Assembly: GCA_011620585.1 (NCBI GenBank)
Contig: WOYV01000070.1
Span: 1 to 64,000 of the forward strand
Source of the DNA: Draconibacterium sp.
GTDB lineage: Bacteria > Bacteroidota > Bacteroidia > Bacteroidales > Prolixibacteraceae
Direction of reading: 5' to 3'
DNA length: 64,000 bases
Below are positions 17,757 through 26,219 of the stretch, in pieces; within the stretch, counting starts at the first letter, position 1; the number at the start of each line of letters is the position of its first letter. The notes under the pieces are model-generated. The model saw only the letters and a list, made by a program, of their open reading frames with translations. It did no database searches and was not told where the DNA came from. Made by a program: the position numbers and the translations under genes.

Positions 17757-20700
17757 ATGAAAAGATTAGCTCTGTTTTTTGTATTCCTGTTTGTAGGACT
17801 CACGGCAGTTTTGGCACAAACCAAAACAATTACCGGGGTTGTAACAGCAGGTGCAGACGATTCTCCGATTCCCGGGGTATCGATTATGCTAAAAGGAACA
17901 ACCTTGGGTACCATCACAAACATCGATGGTGAGTACACATTAAAAGTGCCTGAAGATGCACAAACCCTGGTTGTGTCGTTTATTGGTATGAAAACGCAGG
18001 ATGTAGCCATTGGTAGCCAAAGCGTTATCAACGTGGTTATGGAAGCTGACGTTTTTGGTATCGACGAAGTAGTGGTTACCGGTGTGGCAGGCGCCACCGA
18101 GAAAAAGAAACTTTCGGTTTCGGTAGCCTCTGTTTCAGCAGATCATTTGGAAAAAGTACCCGCGGGTTCAGCAGCCAGTGCACTGCAAGGTAAAGTTGCC
18201 GGTGTTCAGGTAACCAGTTTGGGCCGTCCGGGTTCGGGCGCTACCATCCTGTTACGTGGCGCTGCCAACTTTTACGGATCTAACGCTCCGCTCGTATTGA
18301 TGGACGGTGTGTTTGTTGAAGGTGGTTTAGCCGATATCAACGTTGATGATATTGCCAGTTTCGAAATTGTAAAAGGCGCTTCAGCATCTTCATTGTACGG
18401 TTCGCGTGCGGGTAACGGTGTTATTGTAATAACCTCGAAGCGTGGTGCTTTTGGTACTCCTGAAGTAACTGTTCGTTCGGAGCTTGGTTTCTCTCAAATA
18501 ACCAACTTTGTTGACGTAAACATGTCGCATCAGTTTAAGCTTGCTTCTGATTGGGAACAATATAAAGGTCAGTACACAAAATTTGAAGGTATTGACTATC
18601 CTGCTGATTGGGGAGGAGTGTATGCAGCTGGAGGCGAACAGGCCACATCAGGTGCAAGAATTGAAGAAGAGGATAGATACGCTGATAATCCTTTTGGCGT
18701 TTATTACGATTTTCAAGACCTTTTCTTTAAAAAAGGTACCAATGCCACTGAATATGTATCGATTGCCAGTGGAACTGAAAAATTCAAAACGTTCTTCTCT
18801 ACTGAATACAATAAAGTGGACGGTGTACAGAAAGAAATTGGAGGATACTCTCGAAATACTTTTCGTTTTAACATGGATTATTACATTAACGATTGGTTGA
18901 AATTCAGCGCCAGCAACAACTTTATTAAACTGATCGACAACAGTACTTTTAATGATTTTCGTACCATTACCCGAATCTCTCCGGATGCCAATGTAACATT
19001 CCCTAACCCTGACGGTCAACCATACTGGTACAAAGCCGACCCATGGGATAACGAAGTAAATAACCCCTTGTATAATGCTTATGCTATTGATGCAAAAACA
19101 AAACAGCAACGTTTCCTGGGCGGTTACAAACTGAATGTAAAATTCACCGACTTCCTGAACCTCGATGCTGAATATTCGTTTGAAAGTAACAACAGCCGTT
19201 ATACCAGCAACTACAAGTATGAAACATATACCCAAACTGGTGATGAAATTGGATTTGGATATAGTAAGGGTAGTTTAGAGAAAAGAAGTTCGCTGAACAT
19301 GGTGCAGAAAGCGCAAACCACTTTAAACTTTTCAAAACAATTTGGCGAACTCGATGTAAAAGCAAAATTAAGCGCTTTGGCTGAAGACAGACATTATGAA
19401 TATTTCAGTGCTCGTGGTCAGGACTATTTGTATAAAGATATAGCTTCACTTGATAACTTTGACAAGGCGAATATTTCTGCTCATTCTGATCAGACAGCAG
19501 AACGCGCCCAAAACCTATTTGCGATTGCCAGTTTGGTTTATAAAGACCGTTATATTTTCGATGGTTTGTACCGTAAAGACGGTTCTTCACTGTTTGGTGC
19601 CAACGAACGTTGGAACGACTATTACAGGGTATCGGGTGCTTACCGTATTACGCAGGATATCACCATTCCGGGTGTTCAGGAATTGAAAATTAGTGCAGCC
19701 CATGGTACTGCCGGTCAACGCCCTGGATTTACATGGCAATATGAAATGACCGAATTGAGCGGAGGTACTTTACCTTATGACCGTATTAAAGGTAACCCTG
19801 ACCTGAAACCGTCGAAAACCGCTGAAACCGAGATTGCTTTGAGCGCTCAGTTCCTCGACAGGTTTAGTTTGGATGCAGCTTACTCTTTCCAGGAATCAAC
19901 CGACCAGTTTATGCTGGTAAACCTGTTTGCCCCAGCCAACGCCGGTAAAAACCGTCAGTGGCAGAACGTAGGTAACCTCGAAACCAAAACCTTCGAATTA
20001 TCATTGAATAGTCAGATCGTTCGCTCGAAAGACTGGAACTGGGATGTAACGGTTAACTTCACCAAAACAAGTTCTCTGATCACCCAGTTAAACGTGGCTG
20101 AGCAGTCTGTAGGCCCAACAGATAACGTTCTTTTTAAAATTAAGGAAGATACCGAATTCGGAGCCATGTATGGTTACAAATTTGTTCATGATTTGACGAC
20201 CATGGAAAAACAACTACCTGATGGCGAATCGATCAGCGATTACAGTGTAAACAGCGACGGAGTTGTGGTTAAAACTTCAACCATTGGAAGCGTTGACGAA
20301 AAAGCTGTACTCGAAGTGGATGAAAACGGCGCTCCGTTATCGCAGGAAATCGGTAACCAAAATGCGGACTGGTATGCGGGAATTGTGTCAAACCTGTCGT
20401 ACAAAAACTTCGACTTCTATATGCTGTGGGATTACAAACACGGCGGCGACATTTACAACCGTAATACACAGTGGAACGTAATTGCAGGCCGCTCGGCAAT
20501 TGTTGACCAGGCCGGTAAAGCTGAAGCCAATAAGAAAACCACTTTGTATTATCAGTCACTCTACCAGGTGAACCAAAACGTTGATTTCTGGGTAGAAGAC
20601 GGAACGTTCATGAAACTAAGAGAAGTATCTCTTTCTTACACCTTGCGTAAAAAGCAAATGGAAAACTTCCTGAACGGATTCTTTAAAGAATTTAAATTCA

Positions 20701-20858
20701 GCGCTATTGGTAGAAACGTTTTGACTTTCACCAAATACTCCGGATGGGATCCTGAAGTTGCCGCTTACGACGACGACACTCAGCAATATTTTAGCGCCGA
20801 CACGGGTGTATATCCTAACCAGGCTTCGTATTCTTTCTCAGTGCAGTTTAAGTTTTAA
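17757..20858 (+). CDS. SusC/RagA-family TonB-linked outer-membrane protein (locus 1)
   Basis: 1033 residues. Signal peptide 1-20 (ends VLAQ), then a CarboxypepD_reg-like domain (about 23-100: ITGVVTAGADDSPIPGVSIMLKGTTLGT), TonB-box-like IDEVVVTG (about 101-108), a plug domain (about 115-230, with LRGAANFYGSNAPLVLMDG and SLYGSRAGNGVIVITSK) and a beta-barrel ending in an aromatic F-K-F. It imports oligomers through the outer membrane with its SusD partner 18 bases downstream. No glycosidase, protease or sensor gene adjoins the pair, so the substrate cannot be named. A conserved leader hairpin precedes it. Confidence 0.93.
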   Translation: MKRLALFFVFLFVGLTAVLAQTKTITGVVTAGADDSPIPGVSIMLKGTTLGTITNIDGEYTLKVPEDAQTLVVSFIGMKTQDVAIGSQSVINVVMEADVFGIDEVVVTGVAGATEKKKLSVSVASVSADHLEKVPAGSAASALQGKVAGVQVTSLGRPGSGATILLRGAANFYGSNAPLVLMDGVFVEGGLADINVDDIASFEIVKGASASSLYGSRAGNGVIVITSKRGAFGTPEVTVRSELGFSQITNFVDVNMSHQFKLASDWEQYKGQYTKFEGIDYPADWGGVYAAGGEQATSGARIEEEDRYADNPFGVYYDFQDLFFKKGTNATEYVSIASGTEKFKTFFSTEYNKVDGVQKEIGGYSRNTFRFNMDYYINDWLKFSASNNFIKLIDNSTFNDFRTITRISPDANVTFPNPDGQPYWYKADPWDNEVNNPLYNAYAIDAKTKQQRFLGGYKLNVKFTDFLNLDAEYSFESNNSRYTSNYKYETYTQTGDEIGFGYSKGSLEKRSSLNMVQKAQTTLNFSKQFGELDVKAKLSALAEDRHYEYFSARGQDYLYKDIASLDNFDKANISAHSDQTAERAQNLFAIASLVYKDRYIFDGLYRKDGSSLFGANERWNDYYRVSGAYRITQDITIPGVQELKISAAHGTAGQRPGFTWQYEMTELSGGTLPYDRIKGNPDLKPSKTAETEIALSAQFLDRFSLDAAYSFQESTDQFMLVNLFAPANAGKNRQWQNVGNLETKTFELSLNSQIVRSKDWNWDVTVNFTKTSSLITQLNVAEQSVGPTDNVLFKIKEDTEFGAMYGYKFVHDLTTMEKQLPDGESISDYSVNSDGVVVKTSTIGSVDEKAVLEVDENGAPLSQEIGNQNADWYAGIVSNLSYKNFDFYMLWDYKHGGDIYNRNTQWNVIAGRSAIVDQAGKAEANKKTTLYYQSLYQVNQNVDFWVEDGTFMKLREVSLSYTLRKKQMENFLNGFFKEFKFSAIGRNVLTFTKYSGWDPEVAAYDDDTQQYFSADTGVYPNQASYSFSVQFKF

Positions 20859-20876
20859 TGTTAAAAGAGTATAGAA

Positions 20877-22334
20877 ATGAAATATTTAAGAAATTTATTA
20901 TTGATCACATCGGTACTGTTATTTGCGGTATCGTGTGATGATTTTTCGTTGGACCTTGAGGTTCCGAACTACGAACACCCCAACGACGTGATTTTGAACT
21001 CTGAGCCTACAGCTTTGACTGCTGTAGCCGGTAACGTGCTTCATGCATGGTACATGACTGTTCATGAATATAATGGACCATGTATGGCTATGCAAACTAT
21101 GGCTGACGTAAGTACCTGTTCGTGGGGTAACGTAGGTATGAATGATATGTCGCACGAGCCAAGAGGTGCCTGGAATAACCTGCCTTCCTATGGTTACGAA
21201 TATGTCACAAGCACATATTTTAATGCCATGTATTCTATTTTGTCCGACGCTAATACTTTGGTGGCAGCAGTAGAACAAGGAACCGAATTTGAAGATCCCG
21301 ACCTGGTGAAATTGATGGGTAAAGTAGGTCAGGCTCTTTCAATTGGTTATTCGGCGTTGGTTTTCGACCGAGTTTGGTTATCAGATGAAAACGGTCCGGT
21401 AAACGAAGACGGCTCATCAGTCGATTACAAGGAAGCCATGACTTTTGCTATTCAAAAACTGGATGAAGCTATTGCTATGGCCGGTAACATTATTGTGCCA
21501 GATAGTTGGTTGCCCGGTGGTGGTGGAGATGCTACAAAATTTAAAGCTTTCCTGAATAGTATGGGTGCCCGTATGTTGGTAGGCAACGTACGTAATAAAG
21601 CTCAAAAAGCCCAAATCGATTGGAATAAAGTATTAATATATGCAAATGCTGGTGTTTCTGAAGACTTTACCATTTTTATGGATGATGTAGTTTGGTACGA
21701 TCTCGCTCCAAAAACATACTTAGTGTTAGGTGGCTGGGGAAGAACCGATATGTATGTGGTAAATATGATGGATCCAAATACTCCGAGTTACTGGCCCGAT
21801 GGAGAAACAATTCTTCCTCCCTCTACTTCGGCTGATGCGCGTTTGGAATCAGATTATCAATATTTGTCGAGCCAAAGTTTTAACCCAACTCGGGGTACCT
21901 ACCATTACAGTTCCTATCGTTACGCTGCACTCGATTATTATATTACCGAGTGGGTAACCGATGTAACCGAATTTTCAGCATCAGAAAACGATATGTACAA
22001 AGCCGAAGCTTTGTTGCAAATCGGTAAAGTTGCCGAAGCCGCTGCTGTTGTTAATGCCGGTACGCGTACCGTAAGGGGTCAGTTGCCTCCTGTTGATGCC
22101 ACTGCCGAAGCAGTTGCAGCAGCCATTCATTACGAAAGATGTGTGGAATTTGCATACACGGGTATGTCTCTCAGTTTCTTCGAAATGAGAAAAGAAGACC
22201 TCTTACAAAAAGGTACTCCATTGCATTTCCCTGTTCCGGGAAAAGCGCTGGAATCGATTCCTGAAGAAAACTACACTTATGGTGGTACAACCGGTGTTGC
22301 CGGCGAAGACTACTCAACTGGTGGTTGGAGATAG
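20877..22334 (+). CDS. SusD/RagB-family outer-membrane lipoprotein (locus 1)
   Basis: 485 residues. Lipobox C20 (LFAVSC), then an acidic tether. N-terminal region about residues 40-150 and the C-terminal SusD block (MYKAEALLQIGKVAEAAAVVNAGTR...; IHYERCVEFAYTGMSLSFFEMRK) identify the family, in which TPR-like helices bind the substrate over the SusC barrel. It is the second and last gene of its operon; a hairpin lies at 22359-22384. No surface enzyme follows. Confidence 0.9.
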   Translation: MKYLRNLLLITSVLLFAVSCDDFSLDLEVPNYEHPNDVILNSEPTALTAVAGNVLHAWYMTVHEYNGPCMAMQTMADVSTCSWGNVGMNDMSHEPRGAWNNLPSYGYEYVTSTYFNAMYSILSDANTLVAAVEQGTEFEDPDLVKLMGKVGQALSIGYSALVFDRVWLSDENGPVNEDGSSVDYKEAMTFAIQKLDEAIAMAGNIIVPDSWLPGGGGDATKFKAFLNSMGARMLVGNVRNKAQKAQIDWNKVLIYANAGVSEDFTIFMDDVVWYDLAPKTYLVLGGWGRTDMYVVNMMDPNTPSYWPDGETILPPSTSADARLESDYQYLSSQSFNPTRGTYHYSSYRYAALDYYITEWVTDVTEFSASENDMYKAEALLQIGKVAEAAAVVNAGTRTVRGQLPPVDATAEAVAAAIHYERCVEFAYTGMSLSFFEMRKEDLLQKGTPLHFPVPGKALESIPEENYTYGGTTGVAGEDYSTGGWR

Positions 22335-22358
22335 TTCAACCATCTGAAAATTATAAAA

Positions 22359-22384
22359 AGGAGAACCAATTTTTCGGTTCTCCT
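22359..22384. terminator. Hairpin after susD 1
   Basis: AGGAGAACC (22359-22367), 8-base loop, GGTTCTCCT (22376-22384): a perfect 9-bp stem. No T-run follows on the plus strand (CTAATG), while the minus strand would have one, so termination on the plus strand is uncertain. Confidence 0.45.
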
Positions 22385-22420
22385 CTAATGTACTCTTTCA
22401 AATAGACCGTAGTTGCGAAC

Positions 22421-22513
22421 GATATCCAGCCGGGAGGTACTCACTCTACATTTTACTCACAATTACCCTTCGTAGAACTTTTTGAAAAAGCCTCCCGGCT
22501 TTTTTCTTTTTTA
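22421..22513 (+). ncRNA. Nested stem-loop element, copy 1 (candidate small RNA)
   Basis: Outer stem AGCCGGGAGG (22428-22437) with CCTCCCGGCT (22491-22500), inner stem TCTAC (22445-22449) with GTAGA (22472-22476), loop containing TCACAATTACCCTT (22457-22470), and a T-run right after the outer stem. A second copy at 22931-23008 keeps both stems, the loop and the T-run. The loop is complementary to GGGTAAT..GTGA in both susC leaders. I see no promoter of its own. Confidence 0.45.
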
Positions 22514-22767
22514 ATGCAATAGATAGATTTTTTTGTTTCCTCATTACTTATAAGCCCCTTTGTTAATTAATTGTCAAATGGGCATGTTTTATTGCCTGAA
22601 AATATGGCAATTTGACTTTTCAATTCCGCGCCTCAAATATCTTTCACTGTATTATCAAAAGTCAAAAAATGGTTTCATTATTTTTGACGTTCTGATTTTT
22701 TTTTTACACATTTGTAACTGTTAAAAAAATTAACCATTAATAATGGTCTTTAACAATTGGCAAAAAA

Positions 22768-22861
22768 GGGTAATATGTGATAATGGGATTTGGGGGAATC
22801 CCGCACTTTTTATATCAAATTGAATTTATAGCTGTTTAATTTTACTAAAACTATTTCTATG
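22768..22861 (+). promoter_or_regulatory. Conserved leader element of susC 2
   Basis: GGGTAAT (22768-22774), TGTGA (22776-22780), hairpin GGGATT-TGGGGG-AATCCC (22785-22802), then TTTATAGCTGTTTAAT...AAAACTATTTCTATG ending at 22861. The third stem pair is A-T here and G-C in leader 1, with an identical loop. The spacing from hairpin to ATG (22859) matches leader 1, but the real susC 2 starts 252 bases further on, after a second copy of the same leader tail. Confidence 0.55.
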
Positions 22862-22930
22862 TTCAGTTATGAAGTAGCCGTGTGTTTATTTTCCCAAAAG
22901 ATGTTTGCGTATAAGCCGTTTGTGGTAAAA

Positions 22931-23008
22931 GATATTGCCGGGAGGGACTCGCTCTACTTATACTCACAATTACCCTTCGTAGAATTTTTAACTCTCCCGG
23001 CTTTTTTT
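22931..23008 (+). ncRNA. Nested stem-loop element, copy 2 (candidate small RNA or attenuator)
   Basis: Outer stem GCCGGGAG (22937-22944) with CTCCCGGC (22994-23001), inner stem TCTAC (22953-22957) with GTAGA (22979-22983), loop with TCACAATTACCCTT (22964-22977), then a run of seven T. It lies in the 5' region of susC 2, about 100 bases before its ATG, so it could stop transcription before the gene. A 62-codon ORF starting at 22859 runs through it but shows no family resemblance. Confidence 0.45.
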
Positions 23009-23110
23009 AAGATGGTCCGCACTTTTTTACGCGAACATCTACGCTAAATACAAGACGAGAATGACTTATATTTTTTATAGCTGTTTTATTAATAACTAAA
23101 AATTATTTCT

Positions 23111-26100
23111 ATGAAAAAAATTGCGATTTTTTTATCGATTCTCCTTTTCATGGGAACTATGGCATTCGCTCAAACCAGGAGTCTGAGTGGAACGGTTACC
23201 TCGGAAGAGGATAATCTGCCTATTCCCGGAGTATCGGTTTCAGTGAAAGGGACTACCCTCGGAACGATCACCAATTTGGATGGTCAATTCGAATTTAAAG
23301 TTCCCGAAGATGCCCGAACACTTGTTTTTCGTTTTGTGGGTATGAAAATCCAGGAAATTGCGATTGGTTCGCAAACAACTTTCAATGTTAAGATGACAAC
23401 CGAGTCGGTGGGGATTGATGAAGTGGTTGTTACTGCTATGGGTATCAACCGGCCCAAGCGCGAAATGACCTATCAAACCCAAAATGTGAAAGAAGAAGAA
23501 CTAACAAGAGTAGCCCCTACAAGAGCCGCAAGTGCTCTTGCAGGTAAAGTAGCTGGATTACAGATCAATGTTCAGGACAACGGAGTTAATCCGTCGACAC
23601 AAATTCTGTTAAGAGGGTTGCGGTCTATTAGTGGCGACAACTCTGCTCTTATTGTAATCGATGGCTCAATCGCCTCTCAGGGAGCATTTGACGACTTGAA
23701 CCCTAATGACATTGCCGACATCAGCATATTGAAGGGTGCCACAGCTGCTGCTCTTTATGGATCCAGCGCAGGTAACGGAGCATTGATTGTTACGACCAAA
23801 AGAGGGAAAGAAGGGGATAAATTTACTGTTGGGGTAAATTCAGCATACACGGCTGAGAAAGTAGCTTATATGCCCGAATTCCAGACAAAATACGGAACGG
23901 GTTGGGAAGGAGCTTATGATGCAGTTGAGAATACTAACTGGGGACCGCGATTTGATGGTACCTTAAGACAAATCGGCCCAACTTTCCCCGAAGGTTATGG
24001 ATTGGAAACACAAATGGTGCCTTATGCTCCGGTAAAAGATAACCTTTTACATTTTTTCAATACCGGTAATACATTTAACAATACAGTTTATTTTAGTGGA
24101 AGTGGAAATAACAGTACTTTTTATGTGTCGATAGGGGATCAAAGATCTGACGGTATCGTGCCAGAGGATACGTATGAAAGAAATACATTCAGGGTAAATG
24201 CAACAAAAAAAATAGATAAAGTTGAGTTGGCCGCCAGCATAAATTATTTTACCGATAAAACCGATGTGGTGGGCAGCACAATTGGAGACCAGGATCGTCC
24301 ATTATACTGGTTTATTTTGAATACCTCGGCCAACATCCCTCTGGAAAAATACAAAGACTGGCAAAACCCGTTAAGCTACGGATATGCCGATAATTATTAC
24401 AATGCCTATTACCAGAATCCGTATTGGGCTGTAGGAACCAACAGAAATATTTATGAATCAAACCGTTTGATTGGTAACGTCAGTTTATCGTACGACATAA
24501 TGGACTGGTTGAATTTTACTGCGCGCGCAGGTGTTAACAATGTTTGGGGAAATGGTAAAAACTGGAGAGCAGCCCAAACCTACGATCCAGATCTGCAACC
24601 TTCGGCAGGAGCTGTTTCTTCTTTTGTAGAAGACACTGAATATCAGACCAAAACTTATACCGGCGATGCGCTGGTGACGGGTAATTTCAAATTTCTGAAT
24701 GACTTTACACTGAAAGCGATTCTCGGCGGGACTGTCTTTTCAACTGATACTAGAGAGAGTACTTTGCGTGCCAATAACCTAAGTATTCCTGGCTTTTACG
24801 ATATTTCGAATGGAACAGGGGCTTTGGTTGGTACAGTTAACGAGTCCGTAAAAAGGAATTTTGGGTTTTATGGAGACTTTACGCTTGGATACAAAAACTA
24901 CTTATTCCTGAACTTCTCAGGACGTAACGACTGGACTTCCACCCTGGCCAAAGGTAACAACAGTTATTTTTATCCTGCTGTTGGGCTTTCTTTTGTTGCA
25001 ACTGACGCGTTTGAAGCGCTTAAGAACAACGAAGTTTTGTCGTCTGCAAAGATTACAGTTGGTAACTCAACTGTATACAATGACCTTGCTCCATACCGTA
25101 TAAATGAAACCTACTCGCAATCGAACGGATTCCCGTTTGGATCGGTTAACGGTTTCTATTTATCAAACACTGCGGTTGATGCCAATATTTCAAAAGAAAA
25201 AATTAATACTACAGAAATCGGTCTTAACCTTGGTTTCTTCAGAAGTCGGATGTGGGTGGATGCTTCCTGGTTCAATACCGTCACTTCTGATTTGATCACA
25301 TTTACCACTCCATCGATAACCTCAGCGTCAACATCTTTCCTGACGAATATTGGTGAACTTCAGGGCAAAGGGCTTGAACTTACTCTTGGAGGTACAGTGT
25401 TGAACGTGAGTGATTTTAAATGGGACATAAACCTTAACTATACTTCGAGCGAAACGGTAGTAAACGAAATTTATGAAGGGCTCGACGAAGTCGCAGTAAC
25501 CACAACCGGGCAGTATGGTATTTATGCGGTTGTTGGAGAAGCTTTCCCACAGATGAAAGCCAATGTTTATCAGCGCGATCCCCAGGGGAGATTAATCGTA
25601 GACCCGGTCAGCGGCCATCCAAAAACGGAAACTGCCTTGGTAAGTTTGGGGAAAACCACCCCTGATTATATTATTGGGTTGAATACCGTAATAAGCTATA
25701 AAGGATTGTCGGTTTCTACTACATGGGATTATCGTACCGGGCATGTGTATTACGAACAGGGATCGGATGCAATGGAATTTACCGGACGTTCTATGGCTAG
25801 TGTTTCAGCTAACCGCCAGGACTTTGTAATTCCGAATTCGGTGATCGAAACCAGCCCAGGTGTCTATGTTGAAAATACAAACATTCAGGTAAGAAGTGGG
25901 CGTCAAAGTTACTGGACCGATGTGTACAATGATGTAAAATCGAACTATGTAAAAGACGCTACGGCTTTAAAAATGAGGGAACTGGCCGTTAATTATGAGT
26001 TGCCGGCCAGCTTGCTTGCCAAAACTCCACTTCAGAAAGTTTCAGTTGGGTTTATCGGCAGGAATCTTCTCACTTGGTTACCAGCTGAGAATAGGTTTTC

Positions 26101-26206
26101 TGACCCTGAATTCAACAACAATAATGATAACAGAATTGGGGTGGGAGGGTACTTCCAGTCGCCACCAACCAAATCTTACGGTTTTATCTTAAATGTAGAA
26201 TTCTAA
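23111..26206 (+). CDS. SusC/RagA-family TonB-linked outer-membrane protein (locus 2)
   Basis: 1031 residues. Signal peptide 1-20 (ends MAFAQ), CarboxypepD_reg-like domain (LSGTVTSEEDNLPIPGVSVSVKGTTLGT), TonB-box-like IDEVVVTA, plug (LLRGLRSISGDNSALIVIDG; ALYGSSAGNGALIVTTK) and a barrel ending FILNVEF. Its N-terminal 100 residues are closely related to locus 1, while the plug and barrel differ, so the two receptors probably take different substrates. It heads a four-gene unit with susD 2 and two lipoproteins. The 5' region is unusually long and structured. Confidence 0.93.
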   Translation: MKKIAIFLSILLFMGTMAFAQTRSLSGTVTSEEDNLPIPGVSVSVKGTTLGTITNLDGQFEFKVPEDARTLVFRFVGMKIQEIAIGSQTTFNVKMTTESVGIDEVVVTAMGINRPKREMTYQTQNVKEEELTRVAPTRAASALAGKVAGLQINVQDNGVNPSTQILLRGLRSISGDNSALIVIDGSIASQGAFDDLNPNDIADISILKGATAAALYGSSAGNGALIVTTKRGKEGDKFTVGVNSAYTAEKVAYMPEFQTKYGTGWEGAYDAVENTNWGPRFDGTLRQIGPTFPEGYGLETQMVPYAPVKDNLLHFFNTGNTFNNTVYFSGSGNNSTFYVSIGDQRSDGIVPEDTYERNTFRVNATKKIDKVELAASINYFTDKTDVVGSTIGDQDRPLYWFILNTSANIPLEKYKDWQNPLSYGYADNYYNAYYQNPYWAVGTNRNIYESNRLIGNVSLSYDIMDWLNFTARAGVNNVWGNGKNWRAAQTYDPDLQPSAGAVSSFVEDTEYQTKTYTGDALVTGNFKFLNDFTLKAILGGTVFSTDTRESTLRANNLSIPGFYDISNGTGALVGTVNESVKRNFGFYGDFTLGYKNYLFLNFSGRNDWTSTLAKGNNSYFYPAVGLSFVATDAFEALKNNEVLSSAKITVGNSTVYNDLAPYRINETYSQSNGFPFGSVNGFYLSNTAVDANISKEKINTTEIGLNLGFFRSRMWVDASWFNTVTSDLITFTTPSITSASTSFLTNIGELQGKGLELTLGGTVLNVSDFKWDINLNYTSSETVVNEIYEGLDEVAVTTTGQYGIYAVVGEAFPQMKANVYQRDPQGRLIVDPVSGHPKTETALVSLGKTTPDYIIGLNTVISYKGLSVSTTWDYRTGHVYYEQGSDAMEFTGRSMASVSANRQDFVIPNSVIETSPGVYVENTNIQVRSGRQSYWTDVYNDVKSNYVKDATALKMRELAVNYELPASLLAKTPLQKVSVGFIGRNLLTWLPAENRFSDPEFNNNNDNRIGVGGYFQSPPTKSYGFILNVEF

Positions 26207-26219
26207 AAATCACATCAAT

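Noticed and set aside
18648-19235. 195-codon ORF antisense to susC 1
   Set aside because: Shadow of the coding strand: codon pattern of the receptor explains it and no domain is visible.
22859-23047. 62-codon ORF starting at the conserved susC-like ATG
   Set aside because: The sequence resembles no family and passes through stem-loop copy 2; kept only as a possible leader peptide in the findings.
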